A DNA stretch of 64,000 bases from Brucella cytisi (lineage in GTDB: Bacteria > Pseudomonadota > Alphaproteobacteria > Rhizobiales > Rhizobiaceae). Position 1 is the first letter of the stretch. Each line of letters begins with the position of its first letter. The notes under the pieces were generated by a model. That model saw nothing but the letters and a program-made list of their open reading frames with translations, was not told where the DNA came from and did not search any database. The translations under genes were made by a program, and so were the position numbers. Below, one piece after another: positions 30,415-39,272 of the stretch. Location: assembly GCA_012103075.1 (NCBI GenBank), contig JAAVLQ010000001.1, forward strand, positions 1,364,001-1,428,000, given 5' to 3'.

Positions 30415-31104
30415 TCACGTAATCTGGCCAGCCAGCTCAAACGTGTGTGAGAATGCCTGTGCACCTTTTGGCGAGAACGCGATGACACGCCCCGCTTCGC
30501 GGCGTGCCCAGCCCTTTGAAATGAAATGGTTCAACAGCGCTGCACCGAGCGCTCCGCCCAGATGGTTGCGACGTTCACTCCAGTCGAGGCAGTGACGACA
30601 GACCGGGCGCTTGCCCTGCTCCAGAGTGGTCACATCAACGCCAAGGCAACTGAAAAACGACTTGCCCTTTTCTGTCAGCACCGGCTCATTGTCATCAACA
30701 ATCAGCCCGAGCCGATGCGAGGCATCAAGCATTTCCACCCCACGCTCACCGGCCAGATGGTCATAGCAGATGCGTGCCTTGCGTAGTGCCTGATCTTTCG
30801 GGCCGGTCCGCACCCGCACAGCGCCGGTGCGTTGCGCAAGCCCCATCAAACCTTCGGGACCTGCGCCACATCTGTTCCTGAAAGCCGGAAATAGCGGTGG
30901 CGCCCCTGCTTCTCCGCGACCAGCAGATTGGCCGCATCGAGCTTTTGCAAGATGCCCGCTGGCGGTTTGCAGCGTCACGCCTGCGGCTGACGCGAGTTCA
31001 CTGACAGTCAGCGCACGACCATCCATTAGCACCGTGAGCATGTTTGCACGCGCCGGATCACCAAGGAGCGCGGCAACAGAAGCTATGATCGGGCCATCTT
31101 TCAT
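30415..31104 (-). CDS. ArsR-family winged-helix regulator (two compensating indels)
   Basis: About 229 residues. N-terminal winged helix IIASVAALLGDPARANMLTV and LTVSELASAAGVTLQTASGH; C-terminal half CRHCLDWSERRNHLGGALGA with ISKGWARREAGRVIAFSPKG, a second winged-helix-like module with a Cys/His cluster. The open frame looks intact, but residues about 55-83 are nonsense: an extra A near 30947 is undone by a change near 30862, and the shifted frame reads LDAANLLVAEKQGRHRYFRL, the expected wing. It is divergent from the NIPSNAP-monooxygenase pair, its likely target. Confidence 0.82.
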   Translation of the reverse strand: MKDGPIIASVAALLGDPARANMLTVLMDGRALTVSELASAAGVTLQTASGHLAKARCGQSAGRGEAGAPPLFPAFRNRCGAGPEGLMGLAQRTGAVRVRTGPKDQALRKARICYDHLAGERGVEMLDASHRLGLIVDDNEPVLTEKGKSFFSCLGVDVTTLEQGKRPVCRHCLDWSERRNHLGGALGAALLNHFISKGWARREAGRVIAFSPKGAQAFSHTFELAGQIT

Positions 31105-31185
31105 ACTTCGATACTAACCGAACTATGGAGAAATTTCAATTGCTACATTGTCAGCATCGAAGACATGCTTTTGAAGGAGACACGC

Positions 31186-31515
31186 ATGATTACCTGTTTC
31201 ATCCGCTATCAGATCGACCCGTTCAAAGCGGATGCCTTTGCAGAATATGCACGCAATTGGGGACAGGCGATTCCGCGCTGCGGCGCTGATCTCATCGGCT
31301 ATTTCGGGCCGCATGAAGGTTCGTCGACCACAGCCTACGGCGTCTATTCAGTCGAAAACCTTGCCGCGTATGAAGCATATCGGGCACGGCTTGCCGCCGA
31401 TCCGCTGGGACGCGAGAATTACGAGTTTGCGCGCAGAGAACAATTCATCCGATCCGAAGACCGCATCTTCCTTAAACTCCAATCCGCACCGCATGAGGAG
31501 TTCATCAAGCCATGA
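31186..31515 (+). CDS. NIPSNAP family protein
   Basis: A 109-residue dimeric alpha/beta-barrel (ferredoxin-like) protein: MITCFIRYQIDPFKADAFAE, GADLIGYFGPHEGSSTTAYG, SVENLAAYEAYRARLAADPL and REQFIRSEDRIFLKL. The start at 31186 follows AAGGAGA. The stop overlaps the next start (ATGA at 31512-31515), so the two are translationally coupled. Intact frame. Enzymatic role unknown. Confidence 0.85.
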   Translation: MITCFIRYQIDPFKADAFAEYARNWGQAIPRCGADLIGYFGPHEGSSTTAYGVYSVENLAAYEAYRARLAADPLGRENYEFARREQFIRSEDRIFLKLQSAPHEEFIKP

Positions 31516-31863
31516 TTGCCGTCATATTCGAAGTCTGGCCAGCCGATGACAACAGGCGTGAACAGTATCTGGATATTGCCGCAAGCCTGCGCGAAGATCT
31601 TTCCGGGATTGACGGTTTTCTGTCGATCGAGCGTTTTCAAAGCCCCGCCGATCCCGACAAATTGCTTTCGCTCTCGTTCTGGCGCGACGACGATGCGGTG
31701 CGTGAATGGCGCAACCTGCCATCTCATAGGGTAGCACAGGGGGCAAGGCCGCAATGGTGTTTTTGAAAACTACCGTTTGCGTGTAGCCAGCGTCATGCGT
31801 GACTATGGTCTGGATGAACGAAGCGAAGCGCCTGACGACAGCCGCACAATTCATGCGGCTTAA
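31512..31863 (+). CDS. Antibiotic biosynthesis monooxygenase-like protein (one frameshift)
   Basis: About 117 residues: MIAVIFEVWPADDNRREQYL, DLSGIDGFLSIERFQSPADP, LLSLSFWRDDDAVREWRNLP and, after an extra G in the run at 31738-31742, NGVFENYRLRVASVMRDYGL. This is an ABM/heme-oxygenase-like ferredoxin fold; no heme ligand is assigned. Coupled to the NIPSNAP gene and divergent from an ArsR regulator. Confidence 0.8.
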
Positions 31864-31873
31864 TTCCACCGAT

Positions 31874-31901
31874 AAAAAGGCCGGGTTAACCCGGCCTTTT
31901 G
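31874..31901. terminator. Bidirectional terminator between the ABM gene and alaS
   Basis: AAAAAGGCCGGG / CCCGGCCTTTT stem with a TTAA loop, giving a T-run for either direction. Ends right at the alaS stop. Confidence 0.9.
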
Positions 31902-31903
31902 AA

Positions 31904-34563
31904 TTAGATGATCAGTGCCTTGACTGCTGCAATCGCGGCGTCGGCCTTATCGCCATCCGGCCCGCCGGCCTGCGCCATGTCCGGGCGACCGCCGCCACCT
32001 GCGCCACCGAGGGCCGCAGAAGCAGCGCGAACCAGATCAACCGCACTAAAGCGACCAACCAGATCTTCCGTCACCGCGGCCACCGCGCTGGCCTTGCTAT
32101 CTTCGCCGATACCAATGAACAGCACCACACCGGAGCCGACCTGCTTCTTGCCTTCGTCGGCAAGCGGCTTGAGATCACGCGGGGAAACGCCAGTTACGAT
32201 CTTGCCGAGGAAGTTGACGCCATTCACAGCTTCAACGGCGCAGCCGCCATCTGCCGAACCACCGCCAAGCGCAAGCTTCTTGCGCGCATCAGCAAGTTCG
32301 CGTTCCAGCTTCTTGCGTTCATCAAGCAATGCGTTGACACGTTCCAGCGCTTCAGACGGTGTCGTCTTCAATGCACCGGCGATGGCCTTTACGCGCTCGT
32401 CCTGCTCTTCAAGGTAAAGACGTGCTGCCTCACCCGTCAGCGCTTCCATACGACGAACGCCAGCGGCAACCGCGCCTTCCGAAACAATGCGGACGAGACC
32501 TATATCGCCGGTCTGGCGCACATGCGTACCGCCGCCGCAAAGTTCCACCGAATAGGCCTTGCCTTCCTTCGAACCGTGCTTGGCGGTGCCCATGGAAACA
32601 ACACGAACTTCATCGCCATATTTTTCACCGAACAGTGCCATGGCACCCTCGGCAATGGCATCGTCAACGGCCATCAGGCGGGTGCTGACAGGAGCGTTCT
32701 GCAGAATGATTTCGTTGGCGAGAGTTTCCACCTGCGTCAGCTCTTCAGCCGAGATCGGCTTCGGATGCGAAAAGTCGAAACGCAGACGATCCGGTGCAAC
32801 GAGCGAACCCTTCTGTGCAACATGACTGCCGAGCGTTTCACGCAGCGCCTCATGCAGAAGGTGCGTCGCCGAATGGTTAGAGCGGATGCGCGTGCGGCGT
32901 ACCGAATCCACTTTCAGCTCGACCGCATCGCCGGTCTTCGCCGTCCCCTTGGTGACTTCGCCGATGTGAACGAAGACGCCCTCGCCCTTCTTCTGCGTAT
33001 CCTTGATTGCGATAGCAAAACCTTCTCCGGAGATCGTGCCGGTATCGCCCTGCTGGCCGCCGGATTCTCCGTAGAACGGGGTCTGGTTGACTACGACCGA
33101 AACAACATCGCCTTCAGCAACGGACGGTACTTCCGCGCCATCGCGGACAAGCGCAGTGATAACGCCTTCGGCAACCTCAGTCTCGTATCCGAGAAATTCC
33201 GTCGCACCGACCTTATCCTTGATACCGAACCATATCGTTTCGGTTGCAGCTTCACCAGAACCAGCCCAGTTCGCACGGGCCTCGGCCTTCTGGCGCTCCA
33301 TGGCGGCACTGAAGCCATCCGTATCGACGGCAATACCGCGCTGACGAAGTGCATCCTGCGTCAGATCCAGCGGAAAGCCATAGGTGTCGTAAAGCTTGAA
33401 AGCGGTTTCGCCGTCGAGGCGATCCCCTTCAACAAGGCTTTCCGTCGCATCCGACAGGAGGCCAAGACCGCGATCCAGCGTCTTGCGGAAACGGGTTTCC
33501 CAAGCTTGAGCGTTTCGGAGATCAAGGCATCGGCGCGGATCAGTTCCGGATAGGCCTGTCCCATCTCGCGGATCAAGGCTGGCAGCAGGCGCCACATCAA
33601 CGGCTCTTTGGCGCCCAAGAGCTGGGCATGACGCATTGCGCGGCGCATGATGCGACGCAACACATAGCCGCGACCTTCGTTGGACGGCAGAACACCGTCA
33701 GCGATCAGGAAGCTCGAAGCGCGCAGATGATCAGCAATCACACGGTGGCTGGCGCGGAATTCGCCCTCAGCCTTCACGCCGGTTGCTTCTTCCGAAGCGC
33801 GGATCAATGCCTTGAAGAGATCGATATCGTAATTGTCGTGCACGCCCTGCAGAACCGCAGCGACGCGCTCCAACCCCATTCCGGTGTCGATAGACGGACG
33901 CGGCAGGTCGATGCGCTGTTCGGGCGTAATCTGCTCGAACTGCATGAAAACGAGGTTCCAGATTTCGATGAAACGGTCACCGTCTTCGTCAGCCGATCCG
34001 GGAGGTCCGCCCCAGATATGGTCGCCGTGGTCGAAGAAGATTTCAGAGCATGGACCGCACGGGCCGGTATCGCCCATAGCCCAAAAGTTATCACTTGTAG
34101 CGATGCGGATAATGCGGTCATCGGAAAGACCAGCAATCTTTTTCCAGTAATTCGCAGCGTCGTCGTCCGTGTGATAAACGGTGACGAGCAATTTGTCCTT
34201 CGGAAGTCCGAATTCCTTCGTGATCAGGTTCCGGGCGAAGCTGATGGCATCTTCCTTGAAATAGTCGCCAAACGAGAAATTGCCGAGCATTTCAAAGAAT
34301 GTATGGTGACGAGCGGTATAGCCGACATTGTCCAGATCGTTGTGCTTGCCACCGGCACGCACGCACTTCTGGGAAGTCGTCGCGCGATTGTAGGAACGGT
34401 GTTCAAGACCCGTAAAAACGTTCTTGAACTGAACCATACCCGCATTGGTGAACATCAGCGTCGGATCGTTGCGTGGGACAAGTGGGCTCGATGGAACGAC
34501 CTCATGCCCGTTCTTGCGGTAATAATCGAGGAATGTGGACCTAATCTCGTTGACGCCAGCCAT
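31904..34563 (-). CDS. alaS: Alanyl-tRNA synthetase (one frameshift)
   Basis: Charges tRNA-Ala. About 886 residues. Class II core [60 protein letters not shown] and [19 protein letters not shown]; editing domain with zinc motifs [14 protein letters not shown] and [15 protein letters not shown]-terminal C-Ala domain with glycine-rich [17 protein letters not shown] missing base near 33505 splits the protein at [18 protein letters not shown] perfect 9-bp inverted repeat lies 31 bases upstream of the start. Confidence 0.96.
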
Positions 34564-34593
34564 AAGTCACCCTTGGGCTTTTTGCCCTGCACG

Positions 34594-34619
34594 GATACAG
34601 CTCTGCAGAAAGCTGTATC
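34594..34619 (-). promoter_or_regulatory. Inverted repeat in the alaS leader
   Basis: GATACAGCT (34594-34602) and AGCTGTATC (34611-34619) form a perfect 9-bp palindrome around CTGCAGAA. In E. coli AlaRS represses its own gene at a palindrome near the promoter; that this site does the same is only an idea. Confidence 0.4.
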
Positions 34620-34835
34620 AATTATCCTGTTCAAACTCCCATAGCCGCCAACCGTTATTGAAGGCCCGAGGCTCTCCCGCACTGCCGGGGAGGTGAAGTG
34701 GAGTTTTCGGTTGACCGCTTTTAGCGGTGCCTTGCTTTTCTGTCCAGATAAGTACGCTGCGCCATAAAAGCAATTTCTGCCGGAAAGCGATAAAACCAGC
34801 ACCATTCACTTCGCAAAAACACCCACTGCTAAACA

Positions 34836-34863
34836 AAAAGCCCCATGCAATTGCACGGGGCTT
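34836..34863 (-). terminator. Intrinsic terminator of recA
   Basis: AAGCCCCGTGCAA / TTGCATGGGGCTT read on the minus strand, followed by TTTTTG, 27 bases after the recA stop. Confidence 0.88.
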
Positions 34864-34889
34864 CGATAATTCATTCGATGCTGGCGATC

Positions 34890-35974
34890 TTACATTTCGG
34901 CAGCGTCACTCGCATCGTCTTCTGGTCCGCCATCTTCGAGGAACTGTTCGGCAATCAAACCGGCATTCTGACGAAGCGTGGTTTCGATCTCGCGGGCCAC
35001 TTCCGGGTTGTCCTTGAGATATTGCTTGGCGTTTTCACGGCCCTGTCCCAGTCGCTGTGAATTATACGAGAACCACGCACCGGACTTCTCGACGACACCG
35101 GCCTTTACGCCAAGATCGACCAGCTCGCCGGTCTTGGAAACGCCAGCACCGTACATGATGTCGAATTCGACCTGCTTGAAGGGCGGCGCAAGCTTGTTCT
35201 TGACGACCTTCACGCGGGTCTGGTTGCCAACAACTTCGTCGCGCTCCTTGATCGAACCGATACGGCGAATATCGAGACGAACCGAAGCATAGAACTTGAG
35301 AGCGTTACCGCCAGTCGTCGTTTCCGGCGAACCGAACATCACACCGATCTTCATACGAATCTGGTTGATGAAGATCACCATACAGTTCGACCGCGAGATC
35401 GAAGCAGTAAGCTTGCGCAGCGCCCGCTCATGAGACGAGCCTGAAGGCCGGGCAAGGAGTCACCCATTTCGCCTTCGATTTCCGCACGTGGCGTCAAGGC
35501 TGCGACGGAGTCGACGACGAGAACGTCGATGGCGCCCGAACGCACAAGCGTGTCGGTGATTTCAAGTGCTTGCTCACCCGTATCTGGCTGCGAAATCAGC
35601 AGGTTTTCCAGATCGACACCCAGCTTGCGTGCATAGACAGGATCAAGCGCATGTTCCGCATCGACGAATGCACAGATACCGCCCTTCTTCTGTGCTTCCG
35701 CAATCGTGTGCAGCGCGAGTGTCGTCTTACCGGAGCTTTCCGGTCCGTAAATCTCAACAATACGTCCTTTGGGCAAGCCGCCGACACCCAGCGCGATGTC
35801 CAGAGAAAGCGAGCCGGTCGGAACAGTTTCGATCTCGATAACCGGGGCATTTTTCCCCAGACGCATGATCGAGCCCTTACCGAACGCCCTTTCGATTTGC
35901 GACAATGCCGCATCGAGAGCCTTAGTCTTGTCCACTGAATTTTCCTCAACAAGTCGCAATGAATTCTGAGACAT
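34890..35974 (-). CDS. recA: Recombinase RecA (one frameshift)
   Basis: Homologous recombination and SOS co-protease, about 361 residues. [20 protein letters not shown] start, Walker [10 protein letters not shown] at residues 77-85, Walker [11 protein letters not shown], loop 2 region [20 protein letters not shown] and the acidic tail [14 protein letters not shown] small loss near 35430 (expected [20 protein letters not shown]) splits the gene between the Walker B region and loop 2. Start preceded by AAGGA. An SOS box and a sigma-70-type promoter lie upstream. Confidence 0.97.
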
Positions 35975-36029
35975 CTTACACCATCCTCTTGTCTCGCTAG
36001 AAGCCCGGCAGGCTCGTTGCTATGATCTA

Positions 36030-36058
36030 TTTGTATTCGTTTTGTTCTCATTTGACAA
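36030..36058 (-). promoter_or_regulatory. Proximal recA promoter
   Basis: TTGTCA (36053-36058), 17-base spacer, TACAAA (36030-36035) on the minus strand, 55 bases before the start codon. The spacer contains a degenerate SOS-like sequence GAACAAAACGAATAC. Confidence 0.6.
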
Positions 36059-36097
36059 TAGGGCTAACTCATTGATTAAAAACAGTTCCGAAATTTT

Positions 36098-36112
36098 GTT
36101 CTATAATCGTTC
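36098..36112 (-). promoter_or_regulatory. LexA (SOS) box of recA
   Basis: GTTC-TATAATC-GTTC on the plus strand, GAAC-N7-GAAC on the minus strand: an exact match to the alphaproteobacterial LexA consensus. It overlaps a possible distal -10 (TATAGA). A third GAAC follows 9 bases downstream. Confidence 0.75.
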
Positions 36113-36205
36113 TCTAACATCAGCAATTACGAAAATAATCGAACTATCCACGAATTAACTTAATTCAAACCAAACTGCCCATCCACCGATTCGGAAAAGC
36201 AAAGA

Positions 36206-36237
36206 AAAACGCAGCCCTTCTATCGAAGAACTGCGTT
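36206..36237 (-). terminator. Intrinsic terminator after the OmpA-type gene
   Basis: CGCAG..CTTC / GAAG..CTGCG hairpin with an internal bulge and a following TTTTT on the minus strand. Confidence 0.7.
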
Positions 36238-36267
36238 GTTTGAAGCCTATTAACCCTTGGAAGGGAA

Positions 36268-36933
36268 TCAGCTGGCGGCGCGAAGCGGAGAAATCTGGAT
36301 TTCCACGCGACGGTTCTGCGCACGGCCTTCCGATGTTGCGTTAGTGGCAACGGGCTGGCTCGCGCCATAGCCGATAACGGCGAAGCGACGCGGATCGATA
36401 CCCTGCGAACCGAGATAGCTCGCGACCGACGCGGCGCGGCGCTGCGAAAGAGCCTGATTGTGGCTGACGCTACCGGTCGAATCGGTGTGGCCATAAACGT
36501 CCACAAGTGTCTGGTTGAATTTGCGCAGTACAATCGCGACCGAATTAAGCGTCGGGTAGAACTGGCTCTTCACCTGATCCTGATCGGTATCGAAAGTGAT
36601 GCTGGACGGCATATTAAGGATGATCTGGTCGCCGTTACGGGTCACAGACACGCCAGTGCCCTGCAACTGTGCACGGAGCTCGTTTTCCTGACGATCCATG
36701 TAATTGCCGATTGCGCCGCCGCCAAGTGCACCGATACCGGCACCAATCAGAACGGCATTGCGCTGTGCACGGCTGGAACCGCCGACCATCAGGCCACCAA
36801 GAGCGCCCACAGCCGCGCCAATCGCAGCACCACCTGCGGTGTTCGACATCTTCTGTTCCCCGGTATAGGGGTCGGTGGTGCAGCCTGCCAGAAATGTGGC
36901 GGCGAAAAGGGCAATACCGATCTTCTTCAGCAT
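36268..36933 (-). CDS. OmpA-family outer membrane lipoprotein with glycine zipper
   Basis: A 221-residue lipoprotein: signal MLKKIGIALFAATFLAGC with lipidated Cys18, a glycine-zipper segment at residues 33-75 (GGAAIGAAVGALGGLMVGG, AGIGALGGGAIGNYMD), and a peptidoglycan-binding OmpA C domain (ITFDTDQDQVKSQFYPTLNS, DVYGHTDSTGSVSHNQALSQ, NRRVEIQISP). This is the YiaD arrangement, tethering outer membrane to cell wall. Intact frame. Next to a lytic transglycosylase gene, but separated by 96 bases. Confidence 0.9.
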   Translation of the reverse strand: MLKKIGIALFAATFLAGCTTDPYTGEQKMSNTAGGAAIGAAVGALGGLMVGGSSRAQRNAVLIGAGIGALGGGAIGNYMDRQENELRAQLQGTGVSVTRNGDQIILNMPSSITFDTDQDQVKSQFYPTLNSVAIVLRKFNQTLVDVYGHTDSTGSVSHNQALSQRRAASVASYLGSQGIDPRRFAVIGYGASQPVATNATSEGRAQNRRVEIQISPLRAAS

Positions 36934-37029
36934 GAAATGGTCATCCTCAATTAGCGAATCCGTCGCATGATAATAGCGATTAAGGCCGGATGGTGTCTCA
37001 AATGCGAGTTTGAATCCAGCCTTTCGCTT

Positions 37030-37614
37030 TTAACTGAAGCCTCCGCAACTGCGCAACTGCGTGGCGTAACGATTGGCCATGGATTGGGCACGTTTTGCGC
37101 CATTGAGCGCTGTAGCATTCCCGCGCCAGACACCACGAGCGTAACCGCCGTGACCCGAATAGTAAGCGAGATAAAGGCTATATGCATCGGCGCGATTGAT
37201 GCCGTTTTTCAGATAGCTTTGATAGTGATACCAGCCAATGAAATGGATAGCGTCCGCGAAATTGGTGCGCGATGCAGTCCAGCGACCGGTTTCCCGCTTG
37301 TAACGATCCCACGTGCCGTTCAGCGCCCGGGAATAGCCATAGGCGCTGGAAGCCCGCTTCCACGGTATGATCCAGAGAATCTTGGTCCGTGGCGGGCGTG
37401 CATAGGGCTGGAAGCCGGATTCGGTATAGATTGTGGCCATCAGAACCGGAACCGGCACGCCGAACTCGCGCGAAACCCGCGTGGCAGCCGTCTGCCAGTT
37501 ATTGAACCAACCGTCGCGTTGATCGAAGACCGCACACACATTGTTGACCTGCCGTGGGGCAGTCGCGCAGCCTCCTAGGATCACGAGCGCGACGAGAAAC
37601 AAAACGCGCATCAT
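37030..37614 (-). CDS. Lytic transglycosylase lipoprotein (SLT domain)
   Basis: A 194-residue lipoprotein with signal MMRVLFLVALVILGGC (Cys16). The SLT domain shows TIYTESGFQPYARP with the catalytic Glu65, then SSAYGYSRALNGTWDRYKRE and AYSLYLAYYSGHGGYARGVW. It cleaves peptidoglycan glycan strands with 1,6-anhydro ends and is anchored in the outer membrane. Intact frame. Length and layout fit small rhizobial transglycosylase lipoproteins. Confidence 0.9.
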   Translation of the reverse strand: MMRVLFLVALVILGGCATAPRQVNNVCAVFDQRDGWFNNWQTAATRVSREFGVPVPVLMATIYTESGFQPYARPPRTKILWIIPWKRASSAYGYSRALNGTWDRYKRETGRWTASRTNFADAIHFIGWYHYQSYLKNGINRADAYSLYLAYYSGHGGYARGVWRGNATALNGAKRAQSMANRYATQLRSCGGFS

Positions 37615-37724
37615 GGAAAACCTCGTCTCTTTGCAAAGATTGATAAAGCGTAAAATTAAGAAGACCTTTCTAACGACAGGTCACCCCTTTCCGGGGCCTT
37701 CAAACTCGCGTGAAGAAGCAAAGT

Positions 37725-37752
37725 AAAAAGCCGCTGCCAACACTACAGCGGC
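37725..37752 (-). terminator. Intrinsic terminator downstream of rarA
   Basis: GCCGCTG / CAGCGGC stem with a 9-base loop and TTTTT on the minus strand, about 110 bases past the rarA stop. Confidence 0.75.
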
Positions 37753-37864
37753 CCGAACTGTGGATGAATGTGGATAACTATGGGGATAGCGCATTTTCAA
37801 CGGTCGAAACTGCGTGAAAACCAATGGTTAGAGCGATTGCGCCGGAACAGAACTGCTCCAAACT

Positions 37865-39180
37865 TCAACGGCGTCCCCGGCGCTCCTGTCGCAACCGCGC
37901 CCAGTATTCGAGGCGCTTGCGGATATCTCGCTCAAAACCCCGCTCCGGCGGATCATAGAATTTTGCCTGCCCATGCTTTCCGGGAAATAATCCTGTCCTG
38001 AAAACGCGTCTGGCTGGTCGTGGTCATAGGCATAGCCATCGCCGTAGCCCTCGTTCTTCATAAGCTTGGTTGGCGCGTTGAGAATATGCTTCGGCGGCAG
38101 CAGTGAACCGTTCTCCTTGGCCGCACGCATTGAGGCTTTATAGGCCACATAGACGGCGTTCGATTTCGGAGCCGTTGCAAGATAAACACAGGCCTGTGCG
38201 AGCGCCAGTTCGCCTTCCGGCGAACCAAGATAGTCATAGGCATCCTTGGCGGCGTTGCAGATGACCAGTGCCTGCGGGTCAGCCAAGCCGATATCTTCCA
38301 CCGCCATGCGCACCAGCCGCCGCCCAAGATATAACGGATCTTCGCCCGCATCGAACATACGAGAAAGATAGTAGAGCGCTGCGTCAGGGTCCGATCCCCG
38401 CACGGATTTATGCAGCGCCGAAATCAGATTGTAATGCCCGTCCTGCCCCTTGTCATAAACCGGGGCGCGACGTTGCACGACATCCTGCAGCTTTTCGGCA
38501 GTAAACACTTCATCGGGACGGGCCGCACGCCAGACTTCCTCGGCAAGCGTCAGCGCAGCACGTCCATCGCCGTCAGCCATGCGAACAAGGCTTACCCGTG
38601 CTTCCTCGTCCAGCGGCAATGGACGTTCTTCTTGCTCTTCGGCACGGGTCAGAAGTGTTGCAATGCTCTCGCCATCATGGGGATGAAAAGTAAGCACCCT
38701 CGCCCGGGACAAAAGAGCAGCATTGAGCTCGAAAGACGGGTTTTCCGTCGTGGCGCCGATCAGGATAACAGTGCCGTCTTCCATGACCGGCAAAAACGAA
38801 TCCTGCTGGGCGCGATTAAAGCGATGAATTTCGTCTACGAAAAGCAGTGTCTGCCGGCCCGACATACGCCGCGCACGAGCAGTCTCGAAAACCTTCTTGA
38901 GATCGGCAACGCCGGAGAAGATCGCCGAAATCTGCTCAAACGCGAGATCAGTTTCTCCGGCAAGCAGGCGGGCAACGGTCGTCTTGCCGGTTCCCGGAGG
39001 TCCCCAGAAGATCATGGAACCGAGCGAACCGGATGCAATCATGCGCGTCAGCACACCTTCTGGTCCGGTCAAATGTTCCTGACCGGTTACTTCCGACAAA
39101 TGCTTCGGGCGCAGACGGTCAGCAAGCGGCCGGTTGCGGTCCGCGTTCGGGTCTGCCGCTGCTGAGAAAAGGTCGCTCAT
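37865..39180 (-). CDS. rarA: Replication-associated recombination protein A (one frameshift at the end)
   Basis: AAA+ ATPase acting at stalled replication forks; also called MgsA. About 438 residues: RPLADRLRPKHLSEVTGQEH, Walker A FWGPPGTGKTTVARLLAG, Walker B LLFVDEIHRFNRAQQDSFLP, sensor 1 LIGATTENPSFELNAALLSR, and the tetramerisation domain AVEDIGLADPQALVICNAAK. A missing A near 37973 shifts the last 36 codons; corrected, they read FYDPPERGFERDIRKRLEYW with TGA at 37865-37867. It follows the Do-type protease gene. Confidence 0.94.
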
Positions 39181-39205
39181 TTCATTCGCTCGATCGATAA
39201 ATTAA

Positions 39206-39241
39206 ATGCCGCTTCAGGCATAATCCTACCCGAAGCGGCAT
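39206..39241 (-). terminator. Terminator after the Do-type protease gene
   Basis: ATGCCGCTTC / GAAGCGGCAT stem with a 16-base loop, then TTTAATTTAT on the minus strand. Confidence 0.65.
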
Positions 39242-39272
39242 GCAACTTTTGGCGATATACTGGCCGACAGTT

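Larger units (their letters stand above)
34564..34889. other. alaS leader and recA 3' region
   Basis: Transcribed minus-strand spacer. It holds the recA terminator (34836-34863), an unassigned 170-bp stretch, and the alaS leader with the inverted repeat at 34594-34619. A 72-codon minus-strand frame at 34618-34836 has no ribosome-binding site and no recognisable features, so I do not call it. Confidence 0.6.

Noticed and set aside
30415..31104. Treating the ArsR open frame as a normal complete protein
   Set aside because: A stretch of about 28 residues makes sense only in another frame, so two compensating indels are assumed.
34618..34836. A 72-codon minus-strand frame between recA and alaS
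   Set aside because: No ribosome-binding site, no recognisable motif, and it overlaps the recA terminator region.
31904..34889. A T-box or tRNA-dependent riboswitch before alaS
   Set aside because: No T-box core sequence or antiterminator is visible; T-boxes are a feature of Firmicutes.
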